A stretch of DNA of 64,000 bases, from contig NZ_CP148752.1 of the NCBI RefSeq assembly GCF_040448305.1, positions 496,001 through 560,000 on the forward strand. Reading direction: 5' to 3'. This stretch comes from Pseudomonas fluorescens. Lineage in GTDB: Bacteria > Pseudomonadota > Gammaproteobacteria > Pseudomonadales > Pseudomonadaceae. This document shows, in pieces, positions 45,148 to 54,292 of this stretch (its first letter is position 1; each line of letters begins with the position of its first letter). Below the pieces are notes generated by a model. That model saw nothing but the letters and a program-made list of their open reading frames with translations. It did no database searches and was not told the DNA's origin. The position numbers and the translations under genes were made by a program.

Positions 45148-45756
45148 ATGTCCGGTTCGATCCTTTATATCCACGGCTTCAACAGCTCGCCGTTATCGAA
45201 GAAGGCCTGTCAGTTGATCGAGGTGATGGACCGTCTGGGTCTGAGCGAACACTTGCGCGTTCCGGCATTGCATCATCACCCGCGCCAGGCTATCGAGCAG
45301 CTGGAGCAGGCGATTGCCGAGCTGGGGCGGCCACTGCTGGTCGGCAGCTCGCTCGGCGGCTACTATGCCACTCACTTGGCCGAGCGCCTTGGCTTGAAAG
45401 CCCTGTTGATCAACCCTGCCGTCAGCCCGCACCGGATGTTCGACGGCTTTCTGGGGACTCAGAAAAACCTGTATACCGAAGAGACCTGGGAAATGACCCA
45501 TGACCACGTGACGGCCCTGGCCGAACTGGAAGTACCGGCGCCCCAGGATCCGCAGCGTTATCAGGTATGGTTGCAGACAGCTGACGAAACGCTGGACTAT
45601 CGCCTCGCCCAGCAGTATTACCGGGCATGCGCCTTGCGTATCCAGGCCGGCGGCGACCACAGTTTCCAGGGTTTTGCCACGCAACTGCCGGCCATGTTGA
45701 GTTTTGCCGGCATCGGCGCCGATTTGTATCAGGCAATCGATTTCACCGCATTGTGA
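45148..45756 (+). CDS. yqiA: YqiA-type alpha/beta-hydrolase esterase
   Basis: The 202-aa protein has the alpha/beta-hydrolase features YIHGFNSSP, the nucleophile elbow GSSLGGYYA (GxSxG) and a C-terminal catalytic His in GGDHSF. E. coli YqiA hydrolyses acyl esters and lies next to parE, as here. It corresponds to PA4968. Separated by 50 bp from parE and likely co-transcribed. Confidence 0.9.
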   Translation: MSGSILYIHGFNSSPLSKKACQLIEVMDRLGLSEHLRVPALHHHPRQAIEQLEQAIAELGRPLLVGSSLGGYYATHLAERLGLKALLINPAVSPHRMFDGFLGTQKNLYTEETWEMTHDHVTALAELEVPAPQDPQRYQVWLQTADETLDYRLAQQYYRACALRIQAGGDHSFQGFATQLPAMLSFAGIGADLYQAIDFTAL

Positions 45757-45806
45757 GCGATAGCCCCATGAATTCTTTTTTCACCGAACACTGACGACGA
45801 GACCCC

Positions 45807-47711
45807 ATGGCCACTCCCAGCGCTAGCTCTTATAACGCAGACGCCATCGAAGTCCTCTCGGGCCTCGACCCGGTGCGCAAACGCCCCGGCATGTACACCG
45901 ACACCAGTCGGCCGAACCACCTTGCCCAGGAAGTCATCGACAACAGTGTCGACGAAGCCTTGGCCGGGCATGCCACATCGGTACAGGTGATCCTGCATGC
46001 CGACCATTCCGTGGAAGTCAGCGACGACGGCCGTGGCATGCCGGTGGACATTCACCCCGAGGAAGGTGTTTCGGGCGTTGAGTTGATCCTCACCAAGCTG
46101 CATGCCGGTGGCAAGTTTTCCAACAAGAACTACCAGTTCTCCGGCGGTCTGCACGGGGTGGGTATTTCCGTGGTCAACGCCTTGTCCACCGAAGTGCGGG
46201 TGCGTGTAAAGCGTGACGGCAACGAATACCAGATGACCTTCAAGGATGGCTACAAGGCCACCGAGCTGGAAGTCGTCGGTACGGTCGGCAAGCGCAACAC
46301 CGGCACCAGCGTGTTCTTCGCGCCGGATCCGAAATACTTCGACTCCCCGAAATTCTCCATCAGCCGCCTCAAGCACGTACTCAAGGCCAAGGCCGTGTTG
46401 TGCCCGGGGCTGCTGGTCAGCTTTGAAGACAAGGCCACCGGCGAGAAAGTCGAATGGCATTACGAAGACGGTCTGCGTTCCTACTTGGTGGATGCGGTCA
46501 GCGAATTCGAGCGCCTGCCGAACGAACCATTCTGCGGCGCTTTTGCCGGTAACAAGGAAGCCGTGGATTGGGCGCTGCTGTGGCTGCCCGAAGGTGGCGA
46601 CGCGGTCCAGGAAAGCTACGTCAACCTGATCCCGACCGCCCAGGGCGGCACCCACGTCAACGGTCTGCGTCAGGGCCTGCTCGATGCGATGCGCGAGTTC
46701 TGCGAGTTCCGCAGCCTGTTGCCGCGCGGCGTTAAGCTGGCGCCGGAAGACGTCTGGGAACGCATCGCCTTCGTGCTGTCGATGAAGATGCAGGAACCGC
46801 AATTCTCCGGCCAGACCAAGGAGCGGCTGTCTTCCCGTGAAGCGGCGGCGTTCGTCTCCGGTGTGGTCAAGGATGCGTTCAGCCTGTGGCTCAATGCCAA
46901 CCCGGAAACCGGCATGCTGCTGGCGGAACTGGCGATCAACAACGCCGGCCGTCGCCTCAAGGCCAGCAAGAAGGTCGAGCGCAAACGCATTACCCAAGGC
47001 CCGGCGCTACCAGGCAAACTGGCCGACTGTGCCGGGCAGGACCCGATGCGTTCCGAGCTGTTCCTGGTGGAAGGTGATTCCGCCGGCGGCTCGGCCAAGC
47101 AGGCGCGGGACAAGGAATTCCAGGCGATCCTGCCGTTGCGCGGCAAGATCCTGAATACCTGGGAAGTCGACGGCAGCGAAGTGCTGGCCAGCCAGGAAGT
47201 GCACAACATCGCCGTGGCCATCGGCGTCGATCCGGGTGCGGCGGACATGAGCCAGCTGCGCTACGGCAAGATCTGCATCCTCGCCGACGCCGACTCCGAC
47301 GGTCTGCACATCGCAACCTTGCTCTGCGCCTTGTTCGTCCAGCATTTCCGCCCGTTGGTGGATGCCGGTCACGTCTACGTCGCGATGCCGCCGTTGTACC
47401 GCATCGACCTGGGCAAAGAGATCTACTACGCCCTCGATGAAGCCGAACGCGATGGCATCCTCGATCGCCTGGTGGCCGAGAAGAAGCGCGGCAAGCCGCA
47501 AGTCACCCGATTCAAGGGGCTGGGCGAAATGAACCCGCCACAGCTGCGCGAGACCACCATGGACCCGAACACCCGGCGTCTGGTGCAGTTGACCCTGGAA
47601 GACTTCGAAGCTACCTCGGAAATGATGGACATGCTGCTGGCGAAGAAACGCGCCGGTGACCGCAAGACCTGGCTGGAGTCCAAGGGCAACCTGGCCGAGG
47701 TGCTGGGCTGA
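45807..47711 (+). CDS. parE: DNA topoisomerase IV subunit B
   Basis: This is the ATPase subunit of topoisomerase IV, which decatenates daughter chromosomes. The 634-aa protein has the GHKL ATP site (DNSVDEALAG, DDGRGMPVD, GLHGVGISVVNAL) and the TOPRIM part with VEGDSAGGSAKQARD and LADADSDGLHI. Its stop overlaps the next ATG (TGATG). parC lies 1.5 kb downstream with two genes between, as in PAO1. Confidence 0.97.
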   Translation: MATPSASSYNADAIEVLSGLDPVRKRPGMYTDTSRPNHLAQEVIDNSVDEALAGHATSVQVILHADHSVEVSDDGRGMPVDIHPEEGVSGVELILTKLHAGGKFSNKNYQFSGGLHGVGISVVNALSTEVRVRVKRDGNEYQMTFKDGYKATELEVVGTVGKRNTGTSVFFAPDPKYFDSPKFSISRLKHVLKAKAVLCPGLLVSFEDKATGEKVEWHYEDGLRSYLVDAVSEFERLPNEPFCGAFAGNKEAVDWALLWLPEGGDAVQESYVNLIPTAQGGTHVNGLRQGLLDAMREFCEFRSLLPRGVKLAPEDVWERIAFVLSMKMQEPQFSGQTKERLSSREAAAFVSGVVKDAFSLWLNANPETGMLLAELAINNAGRRLKASKKVERKRITQGPALPGKLADCAGQDPMRSELFLVEGDSAGGSAKQARDKEFQAILPLRGKILNTWEVDGSEVLASQEVHNIAVAIGVDPGAADMSQLRYGKICILADADSDGLHIATLLCALFVQHFRPLVDAGHVYVAMPPLYRIDLGKEIYYALDEAERDGILDRLVAEKKRGKPQVTRFKGLGEMNPPQLRETTMDPNTRRLVQLTLEDFEATSEMMDMLLAKKRAGDRKTWLESKGNLAEVLG

Positions 47712-48700
47712 TGCGTCTGGGCTTTGCCCTGGCCTGTGGGTTGCTGCTGACGTCGATTACGGTATCTGCCGAGCCGGCGCCACAGCTGCGCGTGTTGTCC
47801 GGGCATGTCGTCGACGGCATGCGCGGTGGCAACCTGTCCGGGCTGGCGCAGTGCGGCAATGACCTGTGGGCAGTTTCCGACCGCGACGATGATCAGATCT
47901 ACCGCCTCGATACCCGCGAATCCGTGTGGCAGGCACAAACGGTGCACATCGACGTACCGCCGGTGCCTGACAGCGGTTTGCCCTGGGGGCTGAAATCTCG
48001 CGTCTGGGGGGCTTCGTTCGTGCGTGGCGGTGATCTGGACTTCGAAGGCATCACCTGCGACGGCGCCGGCAATCGCTACATCGGCAGCGAGGGCCATGCC
48101 GCTGTCTTGCAAGTGCCACCAACGGGGCCCGCCACCTGGCTGAAAATCTCGCCGATGCTGGTTCGCGAGGCCCGGGCCCGAGGCCTGCTGTTGCAGTTCA
48201 ATGCGTTGTTCGAAGGGCTGGCGGTCAATTTGGCAGGCGATCAGATGTGGTTCGCCGCCGAGCGGCAAGGCCGGGGACTACTGATGATCAAGCGCAAACA
48301 GACCCTGTGGGATTGCGACGGTGGCTGCGTGCTGCTGAGCGAGGCAGGCATGGAAATGCAACCCGAGCAGTTTCCCCATGCCAAGGCTGCCCCGCGGGAT
48401 TTCTCTGACCTGTCGCTGTTCAACGGCAAGCTGTTCACCCTTGAACGCAACGCCTACCAGATCTGCCGCCGGGATGCGCAGACGGCCAAGGTCGAGCGCT
48501 GCTGGTCGTACGCTGCCGAGTTGTTGCAGGAAAACCGTCGTTATTCACAGAATTACGGGCTGGAAGAAGCGTTGATCGTGGATGCCGATGGCGCCTGGAT
48601 CGGTGTTGACAATAACTTTGGCGCGCGCGCCGATGGCGAAGTCCGTCCGGTGGTCTGGCGCTTCGCTGCACCGGAAGGTGGCTGGAGTGCCAGGTCATGA
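47711..48700 (+). CDS. Exported phytase-like esterase domain protein (PA4966-like)
   Basis: The 329-aa protein has a signal peptide (about 1-20, cut after VSA). A beta-propeller-like body follows, resembling the 'esterase-like activity of phytase' family: SGLAQCGNDLWAVSDRDDDQ, LDFEGITCDGAGNRYIGSEG and NALFEGLAVNLAGDQMWF. A periplasmic location is expected. It is translationally coupled to parE and overlaps the next gene by four bases. The true substrate is unknown. Confidence 0.8.
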   Translation: MRLGFALACGLLLTSITVSAEPAPQLRVLSGHVVDGMRGGNLSGLAQCGNDLWAVSDRDDDQIYRLDTRESVWQAQTVHIDVPPVPDSGLPWGLKSRVWGASFVRGGDLDFEGITCDGAGNRYIGSEGHAAVLQVPPTGPATWLKISPMLVREARARGLLLQFNALFEGLAVNLAGDQMWFAAERQGRGLLMIKRKQTLWDCDGGCVLLSEAGMEMQPEQFPHAKAAPRDFSDLSLFNGKLFTLERNAYQICRRDAQTAKVERCWSYAAELLQENRRYSQNYGLEEALIVDADGAWIGVDNNFGARADGEVRPVVWRFAAPEGGWSARS

Positions 48701-49221
48701 GACAACAACGCCCGGGGCAGCGCATCGGTCGGGTGTTCATGGTGCTGGCCTGGTGTGCGGCGTTGTTTCTGGCCACACGGTTTTTCGGCCAGTGGGAAGC
48801 GCGTCAGCAAAATCCGAATGTGGTGGTTAGCTCGGAGCAGGGCGAAGGTTTCATCGAGGTGAAACTGGTGAGCAATGTGCAGGGGCATTTCGTCGCCAGC
48901 GGCCAGATCAACGGCCAGCCGGTGGACTTCATGCTCGATACCGGTGCGACCGATGTGTCGATTCCGGCGGGCCTGGCCAAGCGCTTGAAGCTCGAAGAAG
49001 GATTCGGCGTGACCCTGAGCACGGCCAATGGCCTGAGCCAGGGCTATCGCACCCGTATCGAACGCCTGCAACTGGGCGACATCGTGCTGCGGGATGTACG
49101 CGCACTGGTGGCCCCGGGGTTGCATGGCGATCAGGTGTTGCTCGGCATGAGCGCACTGAACAAACTTGAATTTACCCAGCGCGGTGGCACCATGCTGCTG
49201 CGCCAGACAACGAACCGATGA
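48697..49221 (+). CDS. Membrane-anchored retropepsin-like aspartic protease
   Basis: The 174-aa protein has one N-terminal transmembrane helix (about 10-30). A clan AA aspartic protease domain follows, with the DTG active-site motif in DFMLDTGATDVSIP and the flap-strand GYRTRIERLQLGDI. As for retropepsins, a homodimer would form the active site, presumably in the periplasm. It corresponds to PA4965. It overlaps the esterase gene by four bases and ends seven bases before parC. Confidence 0.86.
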   Translation: MRQQRPGQRIGRVFMVLAWCAALFLATRFFGQWEARQQNPNVVVSSEQGEGFIEVKLVSNVQGHFVASGQINGQPVDFMLDTGATDVSIPAGLAKRLKLEEGFGVTLSTANGLSQGYRTRIERLQLGDIVLRDVRALVAPGLHGDQVLLGMSALNKLEFTQRGGTMLLRQTTNR

Positions 49222-49228
49222 GGCCCGC

Positions 49229-51496
49229 ATGAGCGACTCCCTTGATCTCAGCCTGGACGGTGTAGAACGCCGCTCGCTGGCTGACTTCACCGAAAATGCC
49301 TACCTCAACTACTCCATGTACGTGATCATGGACCGTGCCTTGCCGCATATCGGCGACGGCTTGAAACCGGTACAGCGCCGCATCATTTATGCGATGAGCG
49401 AGTTGGGGTTGGACGCCGATTCCAAGCACAAGAAATCGGCGCGTACCGTCGGTGACGTGCTCGGCAAGTTCCACCCTCACGGCGACTCGGCCTGCTACGA
49501 AGCCATGGTGCTGATGGCCCAACCGTTCAGCTATCGCTACACGCTGGTCGACGGCCAGGGCAACTGGGGTGCGCCGGATGATCCCAAGTCCTTCGCCGCC
49601 ATGCGTTACACCGAAGCGCGGCTGTCGCGTTATTCCGAAGTGCTGCTCAGCGAGCTGGGCCAGGGCACGGCGGACTGGGGTCCGAACTTCGACGGTACCC
49701 TCGACGAACCGCTGGTCTTGCCGGCCCGTCTGCCGAACATTCTGCTCAACGGCACCACCGGTATCGCCGTGGGCATGGCCACCGACGTTCCGCCGCACAA
49801 CCTGCGGGAAGTCGCCACGGCGTGCGTGCGTTTGCTCGACGAGCCCAAGGCCACGGTCGAACAGCTCTGTGAGCACATCCAGGGCCCGGACTACCCGACC
49901 GAAGCGGAAATCATCACCCCGCGCGCCGACCTGCTGAAAATCTATGAAACCGGTCGCGGTTCGGTGCGCATGCGCGCCGTGTATCACATTGAAGACGGCG
50001 ACATCATCGTCACCGCGCTGCCGCATCAGGTCTCGGGTGCCAAGGTGCTGGAGCAGATCGCCGCGATGATGCAGGCCAAGCCGTCCAAGGCGCCGCAAAT
50101 TGCCGATCTGCGTGACGAATCCGACCACGAAAACCCGTGCCGGATCGTGATTATTCCGGGGGCGCGGAAAAACTTCGACCACGATGCGCTGATGCAGCAT
50201 CTGTTCGCCAGCACCGAGCTGGAGTCGAGCTACCGGGTCAACATCAACATCATCGGCCTGGACGGCAAGCCGCAGCTGAAGAACCTGCGGGCGCTGCTGG
50301 TCGAATGGCTGGAGTTCCGGGTGCAGACCGTGCGTCGTCGCCTGCAATTCCGCCTCGACAAGGTCGAGCGTCGCCTGCACCTGTTGGACGGTTTGTTGAT
50401 TGCCTACCTCAACCTGGATGAAGTGATCCACATCATCCGTACCGAGGAGCATCCGAAAGCCGCGCTGATCGAGCGTTTCGCCCTGAGCGAAATCCAGGCC
50501 GACTACATCCTCGACACCCGTTTGCGTCAGTTGGCGCGACTGGAAGAAATGAAGCTGCGTGCCGAGCAGGATGAACTGCTCAAGGAACAAGCCAAGCTGC
50601 AAGCCCTGCTGAGCAGCGAAGCCAAGTTGAAAAAACTGGTGCGCAGCGAACTGATCAAGGACGCTGAAACCTACGGTGATGACCGTCGTTCGCCGATTGT
50701 CGAGCGCGCCGAAGCCAAGGCCCTGACCGAGCACGATCTGCTGCCGAACGAGAAAGTGACGGTGGTGCTGTCGGAAAAAGGCTGGATTCGCTCCGCCAAA
50801 GGCCACGAAATCGACGCCACCGGGCTTTCCTACAAGGCCGGGGACGGTTTCAAGGCGCTGGCAGCCGGGCGCTCCAACCAGTTTGCCGTGTTTATCGACT
50901 CCACCGGCCGCAGTTATTCGGTGGCTGCCCACACCTTGCCGTCGGCCCGTGGCCAGGGCGAGCCGCTGACCGGCCGTCTGACGCCTCCGCCGGGAGCGAG
51001 TTTCGAATGCGTGCTGATGCCGGAAGACGATGCGCTGTACGTGATCGCCTCCGACGCCGGCTACGGCTTCGTGGTCAAGGGTGAAGACTTGCAGGCCAAG
51101 AACAAGGCGGGCAAGGCCTTGTTGAGCCTGCCGAACAACGCCAAGGTCATGCTGCCGCGCCCTGTGGCCGATCGTGAACAGAACTGGCTGGCGTCGGTGA
51201 CGACCGAAGGTCGCCTGCTGATCTTCAAAATCAGCGACCTGCCACAATTAGGAAAGGGCAAAGGCAACAAGATCATCGGGATTCCCGGTGAGCGAGTGGC
51301 CAGTCGTGAAGAGTATGTGACGGACATCGCCGTATTGCCGGACGGTGCAACGCTGGTGTTGCAGGCCGGGAAACGTACCTTGTCACTGAAAGCGGACGAC
51401 CTCGAACACTACAAGGGTGAACGTGGCCGTCGTGGCAATAAGTTGCCGCGTGGCTTCCAGAGGGTCGATGCGCTGCTCGTCGAAAACCTCAATTAG
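49229..51496 (+). CDS. parC: DNA topoisomerase IV subunit A
   Basis: This is the DNA-cleaving subunit of topoisomerase IV. The 755-aa protein has the quinolone-determining segment with HPHGDSACYEAMV, keeping the wild-type Ser and Glu of the helix. The catalytic Tyr lies in ARLSRYSEVLL. A coiled tower region (about 350-490) and a C-terminal beta-pinwheel with degenerate repeats follow. The ATG at 49229 (MSDSLDLSLDG) is preferred; the frame is open further upstream inside the protease gene. Confidence 0.97.
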   Translation: MSDSLDLSLDGVERRSLADFTENAYLNYSMYVIMDRALPHIGDGLKPVQRRIIYAMSELGLDADSKHKKSARTVGDVLGKFHPHGDSACYEAMVLMAQPFSYRYTLVDGQGNWGAPDDPKSFAAMRYTEARLSRYSEVLLSELGQGTADWGPNFDGTLDEPLVLPARLPNILLNGTTGIAVGMATDVPPHNLREVATACVRLLDEPKATVEQLCEHIQGPDYPTEAEIITPRADLLKIYETGRGSVRMRAVYHIEDGDIIVTALPHQVSGAKVLEQIAAMMQAKPSKAPQIADLRDESDHENPCRIVIIPGARKNFDHDALMQHLFASTELESSYRVNINIIGLDGKPQLKNLRALLVEWLEFRVQTVRRRLQFRLDKVERRLHLLDGLLIAYLNLDEVIHIIRTEEHPKAALIERFALSEIQADYILDTRLRQLARLEEMKLRAEQDELLKEQAKLQALLSSEAKLKKLVRSELIKDAETYGDDRRSPIVERAEAKALTEHDLLPNEKVTVVLSEKGWIRSAKGHEIDATGLSYKAGDGFKALAAGRSNQFAVFIDSTGRSYSVAAHTLPSARGQGEPLTGRLTPPPGASFECVLMPEDDALYVIASDAGYGFVVKGEDLQAKNKAGKALLSLPNNAKVMLPRPVADREQNWLASVTTEGRLLIFKISDLPQLGKGKGNKIIGIPGERVASREEYVTDIAVLPDGATLVLQAGKRTLSLKADDLEHYKGERGRRGNKLPRGFQRVDALLVENLN

Positions 51497-51671
51497 GCGA
51501 CTTAGAAGCGCCGATCTACGATTTAACCCGTAGTTCGGCGCTTTGCGCTGGAGTCGGAACGCATATTCACGGATGATATGGCCTTTCAAGCGCCGGCACT
51601 GCCGCGCGTTCTTCATATTTATTGAGTATTTTCACTGTGATCAGCCTTTTTGCGATCACCTGGATGGGACG

Positions 51672-52385
51672 ATGACTGCTCTGCGCCTTCCTTTTATTCT
51701 TTTGCTCGCCGGCGTTCTTGGCCTGGCGGGTTGCAGCGTTCACCAACCGGTGTCGCTGTATCAGCTGGACGCTGGTAGTCCGGTTCAGCCCGCACAGAAC
51801 GCGGGCATGGCGGTATTGTTGGGGCCGGTCATCGTGGCTGACTACCTGCAACGCGAAACCCTGTTGCAGCGTCAGCCGGATGGCAGCCTGCAAGCCTCGA
51901 CCGACGGTCGTTGGGCTGGCAGCCTTTCGTCGGATATCGATCAGTTGCTGCTGCGTCAGGTCGCAGGTCGTCTGGACAGCCAGCGCGTAGTGCTGGCCCC
52001 GGCGACAGTGGGCTTCACCCCGGACGTTCAGGTACTGCTGACCATCACGCGCCTGGATTCGGGTGAAAAACAACCGGCGATCCTCGACGCACAATGGCGC
52101 CTGATCGACCGTCGCGGGCAGGTCCGCGACAACCGCATCATCCATTTGCAGGAACAGCATGCCGGTAGCACGGCGGCTCAGGTCCAAGCGCAGGGCGTAT
52201 TGCTGCAACGCCTGGCCGAGCAACTGTCGGTGGCGCTCAAGCCGCTGGCCAATCAGCCGCCGATCGCCGACGTCCCGCGCAAGCCGGCAGCCAAGGCGGC
52301 AGCACCTGCGGTAGAACAGGAAAAGCAGCCGAAGATCCCGATGGCCGCGCCTATTCGTACGGATATGGAAGTGTTCCGCTTCTGA
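51672..52385 (+). CDS. PqiC/YmbA-type ABC transport auxiliary lipoprotein
   Basis: The 237-aa product begins with a signal peptide ending in lipobox LAGC, followed by VHQPVSLYQLDAGSP. The domain (VLLGPVIVADYLQRETLLQR, DIDQLLLRQVAGRLDSQRVV) matches the PqiC family, which bridges lipid-transport MCE systems and the outer membrane. No pqiA or pqiB gene adjoins it here. The C terminus after about 195 is a low-complexity Ala/Lys stretch. Start chosen for the signal peptide. It is followed by a strong terminator. Confidence 0.82.
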   Translation: MTALRLPFILLLAGVLGLAGCSVHQPVSLYQLDAGSPVQPAQNAGMAVLLGPVIVADYLQRETLLQRQPDGSLQASTDGRWAGSLSSDIDQLLLRQVAGRLDSQRVVLAPATVGFTPDVQVLLTITRLDSGEKQPAILDAQWRLIDRRGQVRDNRIIHLQEQHAGSTAAQVQAQGVLLQRLAEQLSVALKPLANQPPIADVPRKPAAKAAAPAVEQEKQPKIPMAAPIRTDMEVFRF

Positions 52386-52404
52386 CCCTGGATGGATTTG
52401 AAAC

Positions 52405-52435
52405 AAAGCCCGCATTGATGCGGGCTTTGTTGTTT
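52405..52435 (+). terminator. Rho-independent terminator after the PqiC-like gene
   Basis: AAAGCCCGCA / TGCGGGCTTT arms with a TTGA-type loop and then TGTTGTTT. Positioned 20 bp past the stop codon. Confidence 0.8.
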
Positions 52436-52470
52436 CTGCGGGCTGGAGATCTTTAGCGTCAGTTCCGGCC

Positions 52471-52568
52471 TCATCGCGAGCAAGCTCGCTCCCACAATTG
52501 ATCCGGACAGCCCACAGGAGGGGGTTCACTGACGATCCCCTGTGGGAGCGAGCTTGCTCGCGATGAGG
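52471..52568. repeat. REP doublet (REPIN), GCAAGCTCGC variant
   Basis: TCATCGCGAGCAAGCTCGCT and its inverted partner lie between two convergent genes and their terminators. Both arms carry the AAGC/GCTT core change together. Confidence 0.88.
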
Positions 52569-52581
52569 CCAGAACAGGCCA

Positions 52582-52621
52582 CAAAAAAGCCCGCAGACGA
52601 TCACTCATCTGCGGGCTTCTT
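52582..52621 (-). terminator. Rho-independent terminator of the AhpA/YtjB-like gene
   Basis: On the minus strand AAGCCCGCAGATGAG pairs with the TCGTCTGCGGGCTT arm and runs into six T's. It lies about 20 bp past the stop codon. Confidence 0.82.
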
Positions 52622-52639
52622 CACATCGGGGCCTGTGGC

Positions 52640-54157
52640 TTAAGCCCGACGCTCGTGCATCCGCGCCAATTGCCGTTCCAGCATCGATGGATACGGCTCC
52701 ATCAATCGTTCCACGCAGCATGCACCTTCAGGGCTGGCAATCGGGCGGATCCGTGCGCGCTGACGAATCAAGCTGTCGTCGCTGATCTTGCGCTCCACCA
52801 GCAGCAGGTTGCGGCTGTGCTGCGACAGGGCCAGGGCGTCCTGGGCGGGGTCGGTCAGCAGCAGGTCGATCTGGCTCAGGCCGAACAGTTCGTCGCCCAG
52901 GGTCAGGCCCAGCTGCAATTGCAGGGTGATGCCGCTGTCCGCGACTTCGATCTGCAACTGGTGACCCAGGGCCCGCAGCAGCTCGCCACAGCAAATGGCG
53001 TTGGTCAGGTAGTCGTCGCCGCTGTCTTCGGTGTGGAACAGCATCAGCGTGCTGCCATCGTTCAAGGTCTCCACTTCGCCTTGATACAGCGATGCGGCCT
53101 GATCGAGGCAATCGCGATAGCGTTCGAGCAGTTCTTCAAGACGCGCCCGCGGCAGGCGTCGCAGTTGCTCCTGGGAGCCCAGCTGCACTGCCAGCACCGC
53201 GCTGTGTTGCGGCACGCTCGGCGTGGCCTTGCGAACCACCGGTTGTGGGGTGCTGTCCAGCGACTCGTCGCGCAGATCGGCGAACGGGTCTTCATCTTCG
53301 TCGTCTTCGACGGTGCTGACGATCTGCCGTGGCGCTGGCTTGAGTGCCGCTACCGGGCGGCTCTCGTCGAAACTCGGGTCGCGCAGGTTACGGACTTCGA
53401 AGGCCGGGTCGGCCTCGTCATCCATGTCGTCGAATTCCGGTTCCGGTTCCGGCACAGGGGCGGGCTCCGGGGCGAAGTTGGCGTGGAGCTGACGCGCCAG
53501 GTCGCCGATTTCGTCCTGGCGGTCGGTGGCCGGGGTGTATTCATCGATATTGCGCAGCCACACCCGCAATTGCAGCAGTGGCGTTGAGAGATAGCGCCCC
53601 ATGCGCAGGCTCAGGGCCAGGGACAGGGCCAGCAGGATGGCGCTCAGAATGCCCATGCTTTGCAGGCTGATGGTCATCGGCTGCTGGAACTGGTCCATGT
53701 CCAGGCTGATGCGCAATTGCCCGGCGGTCACGTCCTGGAAAGTGATCTTGCTCTGGTACATGCCCTCGGCTTCGCCCAGCAGGCCATGCTTGGGACGCTG
53801 GCCGGATTCGGCAAGGATGCGGTTGTCCGGACTGTAGATGGCGGCGTGGGCCACCAGCTTGTTCTTGGTCAGGTTATTGAGCAGCACGTTGAGGCTGAGG
53901 ATGTCGTTGGACACCAACAGCTCGGTGGCCGAGGTGGCCGTCTGCGTGGTCAGGCTTTCGCCCAGCGCATCCGCCTGCTCGTGCATGGCCTGCTTGAACT
54001 GCAGGCCCATCACACCGGCATAGATGACCAGGGCCAGGGCGACCAGGATCACGTTATGGCTGGCAATGCGCAATGCAATCGGTACACGGCGGTGGCGCAG
54101 TGCCCGGAAGATCAGCAGGAAGAAGTTATCGGTTTTTACTGGCGTGGGCCGGTTCAC
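52640..54157 (-). CDS. AhpA/YtjB (SMP)-family membrane protein
   Basis: The 505-aa protein has two transmembrane helices (about 28-50 and 170-190) around a roughly 120-residue periplasmic sensor-like domain. A HAMP-like stretch follows, then a long acidic, proline-rich linker (about 230-320) and a C-terminal domain of unknown kind. Its place divergent from serB is the same as E. coli ytjB (smp), which supports the family call. Function unknown. The start at 54157 lies 135 bp from the serB start, leaving room for divergent promoters. Confidence 0.75.
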   Translation of the reverse strand: MNRPTPVKTDNFFLLIFRALRHRRVPIALRIASHNVILVALALVIYAGVMGLQFKQAMHEQADALGESLTTQTATSATELLVSNDILSLNVLLNNLTKNKLVAHAAIYSPDNRILAESGQRPKHGLLGEAEGMYQSKITFQDVTAGQLRISLDMDQFQQPMTISLQSMGILSAILLALSLALSLRMGRYLSTPLLQLRVWLRNIDEYTPATDRQDEIGDLARQLHANFAPEPAPVPEPEPEFDDMDDEADPAFEVRNLRDPSFDESRPVAALKPAPRQIVSTVEDDEDEDPFADLRDESLDSTPQPVVRKATPSVPQHSAVLAVQLGSQEQLRRLPRARLEELLERYRDCLDQAASLYQGEVETLNDGSTLMLFHTEDSGDDYLTNAICCGELLRALGHQLQIEVADSGITLQLQLGLTLGDELFGLSQIDLLLTDPAQDALALSQHSRNLLLVERKISDDSLIRQRARIRPIASPEGACCVERLMEPYPSMLERQLARMHERRA

Positions 54158-54292
54158 TTGAGCTCGGCTCTTTTGTCCGTGAAGTTGACGCGCAGTATAG
54201 CGACAGGCCCTAGGCCGTCAAAGCGCTCACGGTGCCCGATGGTCACTGAAAGTGGGTAGAATGCGGTTTTTTTCCACCTGCGGGGGTGCGCC